Source: Bacillota bacterium (GTDB lineage Bacteria; Bacillota; DSM-12270; Thermacetogeniales; Thermacetogeniaceae). Taken from it: a stretch of DNA of 64,000 nucleotides. The notes under the pieces are model-generated. The model was not told the DNA's origin, did no database searches, and saw nothing but the letters and a program-made list of their open reading frames with translations. Location: contig JARYLU010000004.1 in NCBI GenBank assembly GCA_029907475.1, positions 62,001 through 126,000 of the forward strand, in the 5' to 3' direction. Below are positions 37,717 to 46,114 of this stretch, one piece after another (position 1 is the first letter of the stretch; each line of letters starts with the position of its first letter). The position numbers were made by a program, and so were the translations under genes.

Positions 37717-38710
37717 GAAGGTTTCCCCCTAACCCCTTTTTAACCAATTCCACGAAGTTTTGTTTAACAGCTTCCTGTGCAAAACGAATCGCATTTCGGA
37801 CCGCCTTGGCCCGGGAACTACCATGGCAAATAACGCTTATTCCCTGAACTCCCAAGAGCGGTGCGCCTCCGTATTCCGCATAATCTAGTTTCCGTAAAAT
37901 TGCTTTAAAGCCCGGTTTTACTAAAAGTCCACCGAATAATTGGAGGGGGCTTTTTTTAAATTCTGCTTTGATCATCGCAAAAAGAGTCGCAACCAAACCT
38001 TCCGTTAGCTTTAATACAATGTTACCAATAAAACCATCACACACGATAACATCAACGTCGGCTGAAAAAAAATCACGTCCTTCCAGATTTCCCGAAAAAG
38101 TAACGCTCTTCGTCTGTTCTAAAAGCTGATACGCCTCAACAACCACTTCACTCCCTTTCTTTGGTTCGCTCCCCACGTTGAGTAAAGCAACACGCGGATT
38201 CTCGATACCGAGCACATGTTGAGCATAAATGCTTCCCAAAACTGCAAAGTGGACAAAGTGGCGGGCCTTGCAGTCTGCATTCGCCCCGGAATCGATCAGC
38301 ACTTTTGGACCTGCAGGAGAAGGAAAAACCGTTGCAATGCCAGGTCGTTCAATCCCCGGAATCCGGCCTAATTCGAAAAGAGCAGCCGCCATCTGTGCCC
38401 CGGTGTTGCCCGCGGAGACAATAGCCGCAGCAGTTTTCTCTTTTACAAGTTTCGTCGCAACGACCAGGGAGGCATTTCTTTTACGTCGAACTGCCAAAGC
38501 TGGTTCTTCATTCATTTCTATGGCTTCGGGTGCATGAAGACAAGAAATTAATTCCGTCGGATAACGGTATTTATTTAGTTCCTTTTGAATTCTTTCCTCT
38601 TCTCCCACCAGTACAATCTGAATCCCATCCATTACGGCCGCTTCGACCGCCCCTTTCACAATTTCCGCCGGGGCGTAATCACCTCCCATGGCATCAACAG
38701 CAATTTTCAT
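37670..38710 (-). CDS. plsX: Phosphate acyltransferase PlsX
   Basis: 346 residues. IAVDAMGGDYAP at the start and VISAGNTGA, DSGANADCKARH, CDGFIGNIVLK are diagnostic. Makes acyl-phosphate from acyl-ACP for phospholipid synthesis. Overlaps the fapR stop by four bases (ATGA). Confidence 0.97.
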   Translation of the reverse strand: MKIAVDAMGGDYAPAEIVKGAVEAAVMDGIQIVLVGEEERIQKELNKYRYPTELISCLHAPEAIEMNEEPALAVRRKRNASLVVATKLVKEKTAAAIVSAGNTGAQMAAALFELGRIPGIERPGIATVFPSPAGPKVLIDSGANADCKARHFVHFAVLGSIYAQHVLGIENPRVALLNVGSEPKKGSEVVVEAYQLLEQTKSVTFSGNLEGRDFFSADVDVIVCDGFIGNIVLKLTEGLVATLFAMIKAEFKKSPLQLFGGLLVKPGFKAILRKLDYAEYGGAPLLGVQGISVICHGSSRAKAVRNAIRFAQEAVKQNFVELVKKGLGGNLRESGEDKGSFNHGSE

Positions 38711-39282
38711 GAATCTTTCAACTCCTTTGCAACGACAGTAAACTGGCCCCTCAAAACATCTTCCTTGCCAACCTGAGAATTGACTTTTACTAAATGACTG
38801 TTTCCTTTTCTGGTTACTACTTGAGCATATGCAGTTACTTTATCCTTCCAATAGACAGGTTTTAAAAAACGGACCCGCGCGCTCCCTGTTAAAGCTACTT
38901 CAGCGTTGATTAAGGCAACGGCCAGTGAGTTGGCCTGTGCGAAAAGATAATGACCCCGTAAAATGTTTGTTTTTGCAAAAACCATATCCCTTCTTACTTC
39001 AAGGACAGAAATACCCCTTTTTCCGATCTGAATTTCAACAGGTTCTCCAATCAGTTCGCCTGTCCCCAGGGATCTGATTTTGCCGTAAAACTGCTCCGCA
39101 ACCTCTTTAGTCCGTACCCTCAACTCAGGAATCCCTAATTCAAGTCGATCCAAACGAACTGTAGGGACACTAACCACCAGCAATTCAGCTAACTCTTCAT
39201 CTGATAAAAAAGGGTTTTCCTGCAAACATGCCGTTAATTTTTGATGTCTTTCAAACTTTCCTTGTACCCGCTTTGCTCTCAT
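38707..39282 (-). CDS. fapR: Fatty-acid biosynthesis repressor FapR
   Basis: 191 residues. N-terminal DeoR-like helix-turn-helix (LSDEELAELLVVSVPTVRLDRLELGIPELR) and a C-terminal hot-dog domain that binds malonyl-CoA (ILRGHYLFAQANSLAVALI). It represses the fap operon until malonyl-CoA rises. First gene of the operon; a likely self-operator lies upstream at 39318-39337. Confidence 0.95.
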   Translation of the reverse strand: MRAKRVQGKFERHQKLTACLQENPFLSDEELAELLVVSVPTVRLDRLELGIPELRVRTKEVAEQFYGKIRSLGTGELIGEPVEIQIGKRGISVLEVRRDMVFAKTNILRGHYLFAQANSLAVALINAEVALTGSARVRFLKPVYWKDKVTAYAQVVTRKGNSHLVKVNSQVGKEDVLRGQFTVVAKELKDS

Positions 39283-39317
39283 AGCCTCAACAACCTGCCT
39301 TTAAATATAACCTATTC

Positions 39318-39337
39318 TTATTAGCAGGTGATAATAA
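39318..39337 (-). promoter_or_regulatory. Putative FapR operator
   Basis: TTATTA-GCAGGTGA-TAATAA palindrome about 36 bases before fapR; its TTAG..GGT.. core resembles the known FapR site (TTAGTACCnnnTACTAA-like). Resemblance only. Confidence 0.45.
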
Positions 39338-39359
39338 CTTCTTTGTGATTAGTATAAGA

Positions 39360-39412
39360 TAACAAAATAAAAAAGACAAGAAGGTCCTGCCAGATTAACC
39401 TCTTGTCTCCTC
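39360..39412 (-). terminator. Rho-independent terminator after rpmF
   Basis: Minus-strand GACAAGAgg/ccTTCTTGTC stem followed by TTTTTTATTTTG. It ends the yceD-rpmF unit before fapR. Confidence 0.8.
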
Positions 39413-39424
39413 TTAAAAAAATTA

Positions 39425-39598
39425 TTATTTTTCTAAGACTTCTTTTCCCCTGTAATACCCGCACCCAGGGCAGACACGATGCACCATTTTCGGTTCATGA
39501 CAGTGAGGGCAGAGGACTACTGTGGGGCCGGTGATTTTCCACATTGCTCTTCGTTTATTTTTCCTTGCTTTTGATACCCTTCTCTTTGGTACACCCAT
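39425..39598 (-). CDS. rpmF: 50S ribosomal protein L32
   Basis: 57 residues, too short for a 60-residue cut-off. MGVPKRRVSKARKNKRRAMW is the L32 start, with zinc-binding cysteines CPHC and CPGCG. It overlaps the yceD 3' end by 44 bases. The yceD-rpmF pairing is universal. Confidence 0.96.
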   Translation of the reverse strand: MGVPKRRVSKARKNKRRAMWKITGPTVVLCPHCHEPKMVHRVCPGCGYYRGKEVLEK

Positions 39599-40151
39599 TT
39601 TGTTTCAAACCTCCTGATTTATTTGTTTTTAGGTTTTTTGCTTCTTTAAGCAGTTCCTTCAGCACAGCAAAGCGAGGGTCTGTACTCTGTTCGCTACAAT
39701 TGCACTTCTCCAGGTTGAAATCCCTGCCGCATAAAGAACATAACCCCTTGCAATCTGGCCGGCAAAGCGGCTTCATAGGTAGAGATAAGATCAACCCTTC
39801 ATTGATGGGTTCGCTTAAATCAATTTCATCCCCCTGGTAAATTCTCCCTAAGGGTTCGTCATCTTTTTTAAGTTCTTTATCTCTCTCTCGAAAGAAAGAT
39901 TCTACAAAAGGAAACTTCAATTCTAAAGAAAACGGTTTTAGGCAGAGACTGCAATTCAGTTCTGCTTTTGCCTCGACATTGGCCTGTACCAGGATTTCTC
40001 TTCCTGTATTAGTTGCTTTTCCTGAAATTTTAAGGTCGCGAAAAGTAACAACCATACCCTGGAAATCTAAAGAAAGATTTGGAAGAAGGGCATCAAATTC
40101 TTCAACACGTCCCTTTACCTTGCGTAGTTCACTGACATCAATTTTCATCAT
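39555..40151 (-). CDS. yceD: YceD/DUF177 family protein
   Basis: About 198 residues. DUF177 core with cysteines CSLCLKPF and CRPDCKGLCSLCG, and the DPRFAVLKELL end block; a lysine-rich tail runs into rpmF. Role in rRNA/ribosome biology is proposed for the family. ATG 40149-40151 (or 40148) chosen: AGGAG is just upstream, and the promoter's expected RNA start near 40168 excludes the GTG at 40169. Confidence 0.88.
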   Translation of the reverse strand: MMKIDVSELRKVKGRVEEFDALLPNLSLDFQGMVVTFRDLKISGKATNTGREILVQANVEAKAELNCSLCLKPFSLELKFPFVESFFRERDKELKKDDEPLGRIYQGDEIDLSEPINEGLILSLPMKPLCRPDCKGLCSLCGRDFNLEKCNCSEQSTDPRFAVLKELLKEAKNLKTNKSGGLKQNGCTKEKGIKSKEK

Positions 40152-40174
40152 ATCACTCCTATTAACCACCCCAA

Positions 40175-40203
40175 ATTATACTGGTGGTCTAACGCCGTGT
40201 CAA
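40175..40203 (-). promoter_or_regulatory. Consensus sigma-A promoter for yceD-rpmF
   Basis: Perfect TTGACA (40198-40203), 17-base spacer, perfect TATAAT (40175-40180), minus strand. Confidence 0.93.
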
Positions 40204-40205
40204 TG

Positions 40206-40236
40206 CAAGAGGGGGAGGCTTAACCCTCCCCCTTGA
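40206..40236 (-). terminator. Hairpin after ackA
   Basis: AAGGGGGAGG and CCTCCCCCTCTT form a GC-rich stem around GTTAAG just before the yceD promoter; the U-tract is poor. Confidence 0.55.
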
Positions 40237-40266
40237 ACTAACAAAAAGAGCTTAATATTTTGCAGT

Positions 40267-41607
40267 TTAACTTGGAATTTTTGCCTTTGCCTTAATCATG
40301 TCTGGATTCTTCTGAAGTTGTTTTTCGAACTCGGCATCCCGCATCTTGTTCCGGTAGCTGGGCTCTTGGAAGGAATACCGGAGGTTGGTGTGGACATCAT
40401 AACGGTTTTCTAAAAGCGCAACCACATCTTCTACGAAGACAAGTTCTTCATCGGTTGGGATGACAAAGATTTTAACCTTGGAGTCTGGAGCTGAGATATC
40501 GGATTCGGAGTTTCTGGTCCGGGCTAACTTATTTTTCTCAGGATCGAACTTGAGCCCCATGAATTCCAAACCTTCCATTGCCCGCGCCCGGATATCGGCG
40601 GCCATTTCACCGACACCTGCGGTCCACACAAGAGCATCAATCCCACCCACGGCCGCAGCATACGCACCAATGTATTTCTTGATCCTGTAGCTTTCGATTT
40701 CGAATGCCAGTTTTGCGCGTTCATCACCTTTCTCCATGGCTTCGAGGATATCCCGCCGGTCCGTATATTTGCCGGTAATACCAAAGAGACCGCTCTTCTT
40801 GTTCAGAATGTTGTCTATTTCCTTGGGTGAATAGCCTTCCTTCTGCATGATGTAGAAATCAAGAGCGGCATCGTGATCACCGGAGCGGGTACCCATCACA
40901 AGGCCTTCGAGAGGGGTAAAGCCCATGCTGGTATCAAAGGAAATTCCCTTTTTCACCGCGTTCGCGCTCACACCGTTACCGATATGGAGGCAAATCAGGT
41001 TGACATCAAAGGGGTCTCTTCCGAGCAGGACCGCTGCACGTTTCGATACATACAATAAAGAGGTGCCATGGAAGCCGTACCGGCGTACCCGGTACTTTTC
41101 GTACCATTCATAAGGAACAGCGTAAATGTACTGAGGCGGCTGCATGGTTTGGTGCCAGGCGGTATCCATTACTGCCATGTGAGGAATATCGGGAAGGAGG
41201 CTTTGCGCCGCTTCGATACCGAGGATATTGGGTGGGTTGTGCAAAGGTGCGAGATCCTGCAGTTCTTTAAATGTATTTAATACCTCCTCATTAATAATGA
41301 CAGACTTAGCAAATTTTTCGCCCCCGTGAACCACCCGGTGACCTACTGCCTTAATTTCCTTGACGCTTTCTAAAACCCCATGCTCAGGGCTTACCAGGAG
41401 ATCGAGAATTAGATGAACGGCTTCCTTATGAGTCGGGCAGTCATGTTCAATCTTCACTGCGTCCCGGCCTGTAACCTCATGAACGCAGAAAGAGCCTCCA
41501 ATTGTGACACGCTCGACAATCCCCTTGCACATGATCTCTTTTTTCTCCCAGTCGTAGATCATGTACTTAGCAGAAGAGCTTCCGCAGTTCAAAGACATAA
41601 TTTTCAT
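40267..41607 (-). CDS. ackA: Acetate kinase
   Basis: 446 residues, longer than the usual 400. SLNCGSSSAKYMIYD start, VGHRVVHGGEKF, RRYGFHGTSLLYV, HIGNGVSANAV and TAGVGEMAADIR are conserved. Makes ATP and acetate from acetyl-phosphate. Extra length is at the C-terminus (after residue about 395: YRNKMRDAEFEKQL), unlike typical AckA. Downstream of pta by 75 bases. Confidence 0.95.
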   Translation of the reverse strand: MKIMSLNCGSSSAKYMIYDWEKKEIMCKGIVERVTIGGSFCVHEVTGRDAVKIEHDCPTHKEAVHLILDLLVSPEHGVLESVKEIKAVGHRVVHGGEKFAKSVIINEEVLNTFKELQDLAPLHNPPNILGIEAAQSLLPDIPHMAVMDTAWHQTMQPPQYIYAVPYEWYEKYRVRRYGFHGTSLLYVSKRAAVLLGRDPFDVNLICLHIGNGVSANAVKKGISFDTSMGFTPLEGLVMGTRSGDHDAALDFYIMQKEGYSPKEIDNILNKKSGLFGITGKYTDRRDILEAMEKGDERAKLAFEIESYRIKKYIGAYAAAVGGIDALVWTAGVGEMAADIRARAMEGLEFMGLKFDPEKNKLARTRNSESDISAPDSKVKIFVIPTDEELVFVEDVVALLENRYDVHTNLRYSFQEPSYRNKMRDAEFEKQLQKNPDMIKAKAKIPS

Positions 41608-41682
41608 AATAAAACAAACCCCTCCCTAATGTATTTAAAAATTTATACCCCCATCGAGGGTTTTTACCCAACTCCCTTTCTA

Positions 41683-42681
41683 TCAGGCCTGTGCCTTTAC
41701 GACACACATTGCCGCGACATTCACGATATCATCAACACTGCACCCGCGCGAGAGGTCGTTAACCGGTTTCGCCATACCTTGAAGGATCGGCCCGATAGCC
41801 TCTGCTTTAGCAAGGCGTTGTACGAGTTTATAACCAATGTTCCCTGCGTCAAGATCAGGGAAAATTAATACATTAACCCGACCGGCAACATCGCTGCCAG
41901 GTGCTTTTGACTTGGCTACTTTCGGTACAAGAGCAGCATCTGCTTGAAACTCTCCGTCCAAAACAAGGTCGGGGTATCTTTGCTTTGCAATTTCGGTAGC
42001 TTTTAGAACTTTTTCGATATCCTCATGTTTTCCTCCGCTCCCCTTGGTCGAATAGGACAACATTCCGATGCGCGGCTCCATCCCGCACAGGCTACGCGCC
42101 GTCTCTGCGGAAGAATATGCGATTTCTGCTAATTGTTCTGCTGTGGGATTTGGATTTACAGCGCAGTCGGCAAAAATAAACATTCCGTTATCTCCAAATT
42201 CACAATCAGGAACAATCATAATAAATGAACCAGAAACAACAGATACTCCCGGCGCCGTTTTAATAGTTTGCAGAGCGGGTCGTAGTACGTCGCCCGTAGT
42301 ATTAATTGCACCAGCCACGAGTCCATGTGCAGCATCTGTATAAACTAACATTGAGCCATAATAGAGAGGGTTCTTAACGAGATTTCGCGCCTCGTCTATG
42401 GTCAAGCCTTTACTTTTTCGTATTTCGTAAAGATTTTCGGCTAGACTTTCTGCATCGGCTGCACGAGAAGGATCAATAATCCTCACCTTGGATAAATCTA
42501 CTCCTAAATTCTTTGCAACTCCGGTTACTTCATCCTCTACTCCAAGCAGAATCGGGTCGGCAATCTGCTCCTTTGCCAAAATCTCGGCCGCTTTTACCGT
42601 ACGCTCTTCAGTACCCTCCGGAAGAACAATAATTTTCTTCTTCTGACGAGCCTTCTCTCGAATTTGTTCTAAAAGACTCAT
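41683..42681 (-). CDS. pta: Phosphate acetyltransferase
   Basis: 332 residues, single-domain Pta: IIVLPEGTEERTVKAAEIL, VAGAINTTGDVLRPALQ, ALVPKVAKSKAPGSDVAGRVNVLIFPDLDAGNIGY-type blocks. Interconverts acetyl-CoA and acetyl-phosphate; with AckA gives ATP or acetate uptake. Confidence 0.96.
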   Translation of the reverse strand: MSLLEQIREKARQKKKIIVLPEGTEERTVKAAEILAKEQIADPILLGVEDEVTGVAKNLGVDLSKVRIIDPSRAADAESLAENLYEIRKSKGLTIDEARNLVKNPLYYGSMLVYTDAAHGLVAGAINTTGDVLRPALQTIKTAPGVSVVSGSFIMIVPDCEFGDNGMFIFADCAVNPNPTAEQLAEIAYSSAETARSLCGMEPRIGMLSYSTKGSGGKHEDIEKVLKATEIAKQRYPDLVLDGEFQADAALVPKVAKSKAPGSDVAGRVNVLIFPDLDAGNIGYKLVQRLAKAEAIGPILQGMAKPVNDLSRGCSVDDIVNVAAMCVVKAQA

Positions 42682-43130
42682 TAACCTACTCCCTCCTTAA
42701 ACTAAAAGGTTTAAAAAATAAAATAACTTTATTTTCGTTACTTTATTTAAAGTACCGCCATTAATACCCGAAATGAGACTTTTTAATTCCCCCATTGGCT
42801 TAGGGATTAATAATAAGAAAAGTGCTTTTAGATGGTGGTATGTCAAGGTTAGATAGGAGTTGGTAAAGTATATACTGTTCGGATGAAGCAGGAAGGATTG
42901 AAATTTTTTAAGAGTACTTCGCCTTAAATAGCCTGTCTGCGAGGGATATGTAATGGTATTATATCACAATAGTTAAAATCAGATCTACTCTTTTTTACCC
43001 ACTTTTATTTTACAGCTCCCATCCCCCTTATAGCCAAATTAATTCGTATTAAGGTCTATTTTCTACATCTAGTTTGTATAATCCTTCCGAGGGACAGTTT
43101 TTTCTTCAATAACCCGGGGAGGTACTTCTG
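42682..43130. other. Intergenic region between pta and ylbJ
   Basis: About 450 AT-rich bases between divergent genes. It holds an inverted repeat TACTTTA-TT-TAAAGTA at 42739-42754 (about 60 bases before pta) and a possible sigma-E-like site before ylbJ. No gene or convincing RNA structure was seen. Confidence 0.5.
43054..43082 (+). promoter_or_regulatory. Possible sigma-E-like promoter for ylbJ
   Basis: GTCTATTT and TGTATAAT are 13 bases apart, resembling sigma-E sites imperfectly. ylbJ belongs to the sigma-E regulon in Bacillus (established). Confidence 0.35.
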
Positions 43131-44384
43131 GTGTTTAAGCGGAGAGTGATGTACAGACTTCTTAATTATACTCCCGGGCTTTGGGAATTAAGTATCCCCT
43201 GTTTTTGGATATTTGTTTGTTTAAGTTTTGGGATCGGAATGATTTGCTTCCCTGCCGTCGTATTCCAGGCTGCACGACACGGTTTACAGATATGGTGGGA
43301 AACAGTATTACCCAGCCTCCTCCCGTTTTTTATAATTTCCGACCTTCTTATGAATCTAGGTTTTGTTGCAATGCTGGGAACCTTTCTAGAACCTGCGATG
43401 CGCCCCTTGTTTAACCTACCGGGGAGTTGTGGATTTGTTTTGGTCATTAGTTATCTATCTGGTTTTCCTTTATGTGCAATTCTCACGGCACGTTTGCGTA
43501 AGGCAAACCTTTGCACTAAAGATGAGGGAGAAAGGTTATTGGCTTTTACCAGTAATGCCAGCCCCCTTTTTATGTTAGGCGCAATAAGTGTAGGAATGCT
43601 TCAAAATCCTGCGCTGGGCCCCTTGATTGCCGGGATCCATTATTTCTCGAATTTTTTATGCGGGATCATCCTGAAATTCTTGACCCGGTCCCCTTCCGGT
43701 TGTTTTCCCCAACCCGGGAAAATAAAGAAATCACTTTTGGTTTATGCGATCAGGACTTGCCAAAAAGCATCATTTCTCAAAGAAAAGAGCTTCGGGTCTT
43801 TATTAGGAGACACGATCCGGAACGCAAGCATTACCCTCCTTACCATTGGAGGTTTTATTACCCTGTTCTCGGTACTGATCGGAATCCTTCAAGCAGTTGG
43901 GCTGTTTTCGGCAATCATAACAATTTTGGAGCCTCTTACTGCATTTTTTAACTTGGATCCCTCTTTCTTCAGGGCCTTGCTGTACGGATTTTTTGAAATT
44001 ACCATTGGTATTAAAGAGGCAAGTAAAATCAACGGTTCTCTGCTTCACCAGCTTATGATTATTGAAGCAATTTTAGCCTGGAACGGACTTGCCGTCCAGG
44101 CTCAGGTAACGGGGATGATCATCGGAAGTGACCTGCGGATTTTAATCTATATTTTAACACGGTTTCTTCAGGTTTCTATCGCAGTTCTGGTGACATATAT
44201 TTTCACATTTTTACCGCTTCAGGAAATTCTATCTCTTCCGGTTTTTGAAAAGGAGTGGGCATCCTCCTGGTCTCCGGTTTGGTTTTCTATTTTTCCGGTG
44301 GGGGTATTCCTTTTTCTGATCATATCTGGTTACAGTCTAAGCTTATTAAAGTCGGTCCGTAAAAAAATAATCATTATTCGTTAA
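43131..44384 (+). CDS. ylbJ: Sporulation integral membrane protein YlbJ
   Basis: 417 residues, about eight membrane segments. GFVLVISYLSGFPLCAILTARL and FTSNASPLFMLGAISVGML match the nucleoside-recognition/Gate-like YlbJ family. Required for spore cortex formation in Bacillus. GTG start with GGGGAGG eight bases upstream. Beside coaD and rsmD as in ylbH-ylbI-ylbJ. Confidence 0.92.
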   Translation: MFKRRVMYRLLNYTPGLWELSIPCFWIFVCLSFGIGMICFPAVVFQAARHGLQIWWETVLPSLLPFFIISDLLMNLGFVAMLGTFLEPAMRPLFNLPGSCGFVLVISYLSGFPLCAILTARLRKANLCTKDEGERLLAFTSNASPLFMLGAISVGMLQNPALGPLIAGIHYFSNFLCGIILKFLTRSPSGCFPQPGKIKKSLLVYAIRTCQKASFLKEKSFGSLLGDTIRNASITLLTIGGFITLFSVLIGILQAVGLFSAIITILEPLTAFFNLDPSFFRALLYGFFEITIGIKEASKINGSLLHQLMIIEAILAWNGLAVQAQVTGMIIGSDLRILIYILTRFLQVSIAVLVTYIFTFLPLQEILSLPVFEKEWASSWSPVWFSIFPVGVFLFLIISGYSLSLLKSVRKKIIIIR

Positions 44385-44395
44385 GTAATTATGAT

Positions 44396-44842
44396 TTATC
44401 TCATCTGGCTGAGTTCTTCCCGCGCCTTGCGGACTACAGAAAGGTTCTGATCCAAACTCCCCTCAAGCTGACTTAAAATCTCATCTGCATATTCTGCCGC
44501 ACCGTTTCGGATCTCCCTGGCGATACGCTTTGCCTGGGAGACAATTTCCTCGGCTGCAGCCTCAGCCTGTTTCGCCAGTTCACTTTCGCTGGTCAAGCGA
44601 TTCACTTCCTCCCGAACCTCGGAAAGAATACGGTCTGCCTCTTCGCGCGCCTCTTGAATCACTCGCTCTCTTTCTTTACTCAGTAATTTGGCCTGGCGGA
44701 CTTCCTCAGGCAAGAGTGTCCGGATCCGATCTATAAAATCGAACAAAACCTCTTCACTGATTAAGATTTTACCGGTTATTGGCACCTTTTTACTGCTCTG
44801 AATAACATTCTCAAATTCTTCCAGCACCTTGAAGATATCCAT
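44396..44842 (-). CDS. Coiled-coil protein of unknown function (ATPase subunit-like)
   Basis: 148 residues, largely helical and charged from residue 45 (LSKERERVIQEAREEADRILSEVREEV), similar to DivIVA-type or V-ATPase-subunit-like coiled coils often annotated as ATPase. No ATP-binding motif is present, so the ATPase name would be wrong. Downstream of coaD by 25 bases, in the same unit. Confidence 0.75.
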   Translation of the reverse strand: MDIFKVLEEFENVIQSSKKVPITGKILISEEVLFDFIDRIRTLLPEEVRQAKLLSKERERVIQEAREEADRILSEVREEVNRLTSESELAKQAEAAAEEIVSQAKRIAREIRNGAAEYADEILSQLEGSLDQNLSVVRKAREELSQMR

Positions 44843-44866
44843 CCCCTCACCTCCGTTTTCTCCTCC

Positions 44867-45355
44867 TTACCTGTGATTCTTTAAAAACTTCTCCTGCAGT
44901 TGCATCGCTACTTGTTTTGAGACAAAACCTGTCACATCCCCGCCAAAACTTGCAATCTCCCTTACTATACTCGAACTTAAATAAGAATATTTTGGTTGCG
45001 AGACCAAAAAGACGGTTTCTGCAGCAGGATAAAGTTTCCGGTTCATCAGAGCCATTTGAAATTCATTTTCAAAATCTGAAATGGCGCGCAAACCCCGGAC
45101 AATGGCGTGGGCCTCTTGTTGGCGTACAAAGTCACTAAGCAGACCCCGAAAGTATCCTACTTCTACGTTAGGGAGATGTACGCACTCGCGCCCGATCATT
45201 TCTACCCTTTCTTCTATCGAAAAGAGAGGCTTTTTACCGGGGTTAATGCAAACAGCTACAACAACTTTGTCAAAGATTAGAGCGGCTCTTTCGATGATGT
45301 CCAGGTGACCATAAGTTATCGGATCAAAACTGCCAGGGTAAACCGCAACTTTCAT
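44867..45355 (-). CDS. coaD: Phosphopantetheine adenylyltransferase
   Basis: 162 residues. AVYPGSFDPITYGHLDII (TxGH motif), IVRGLRAISDFENEFQMA and SYLSSSIVREIASFGGDV. Fourth step of CoA synthesis. Follows rsmD by 15 bases. Confidence 0.97.
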   Translation of the reverse strand: MKVAVYPGSFDPITYGHLDIIERAALIFDKVVVAVCINPGKKPLFSIEERVEMIGRECVHLPNVEVGYFRGLLSDFVRQQEAHAIVRGLRAISDFENEFQMALMNRKLYPAAETVFLVSQPKYSYLSSSIVREIASFGGDVTGFVSKQVAMQLQEKFLKNHR

Positions 45356-45370
45356 GATAGCATCCCTACC

Positions 45371-45937
45371 TTATGATTCATTAGTTGACTCCCCGGTGTA
45401 AAATCTCAACACACTATCTCCATATCTTTCCTCTCGAACCGGCCTTTGGCTTGCTGTTATTTCCTCTCCGAAAGCGCTCCGGGCAATCACTAATCCTCCT
45501 GGAAACAAAAGCTTCAAACGGTATACGCAATCCAGGGTAGGCTCGACTAAACCCTGCCTAAAGGGGGGGTCAACAAAGATTAAATCAAATCGGTATCCCC
45601 CTTTTTTTAAAAGAGCGAGGGCTTTCGTAACATCACACCTGTAAATTTGTGCCTGGTTAAGAAAGCCGGTAATTTTCAAATTTTCCTCGATCAAAGCCGC
45701 ATTCTGGGGATTTTTCTCTACAAAGATAATCTTTTGGGCCCCTCGGCTCAAGGCTTCTATTCCAATACTCCCGGTTCCTGCGAAAAGATCTAAAAAGATA
45801 CTCTCGGGTACCCGTGTTGCAATGATATTGAAAAGAGCTTCTTTAACATAATCGGTAGCGGGTCTCAAGTTTTTCGCTTTTCTGGTTTTCAACCGTTTCC
45901 CCTTTGCAATTCCGCTAATAACACGAGGCCCTGACAT
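45371..45937 (-). CDS. rsmD: 16S rRNA (guanine-966-N2)-methyltransferase RsmD
   Basis: 188 residues. RVISGIAKGKRL start; FLDLFAGTGSIGIEALSRGA (SAM binding) and FVDPPFR (DPPF catalytic). A TATAAT on the minus strand near 45996 is a possible promoter with a weak -35. Confidence 0.95.
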   Translation of the reverse strand: MSGPRVISGIAKGKRLKTRKAKNLRPATDYVKEALFNIIATRVPESIFLDLFAGTGSIGIEALSRGAQKIIFVEKNPQNAALIEENLKITGFLNQAQIYRCDVTKALALLKKGGYRFDLIFVDPPFRQGLVEPTLDCVYRLKLLFPGGLVIARSAFGEEITASQRPVREERYGDSVLRFYTGESTNES

Positions 45938-46114
45938 TGATTTTTGTTCTTCACCGCCTTGTCTCCCGCCTTGATCATAAATCTCCGAAAAAAATTATAA
46001 CATAAAAAACCAGGAAAACACTTCCCTTGAAAAGACTTGCTTATTAATATTAAACCATAAGGTGAAAAACCCCTTTTTTTAAATGATACAGGATTTTCTG
46101 AAAGGAGCATCTAA

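Noticed and set aside
45938-46114. Cobalamin riboswitch before nrdJ
   Set aside because: No B12-box or long conserved structure was seen; the region is short and AT-rich with only an ordinary promoter-like pair.
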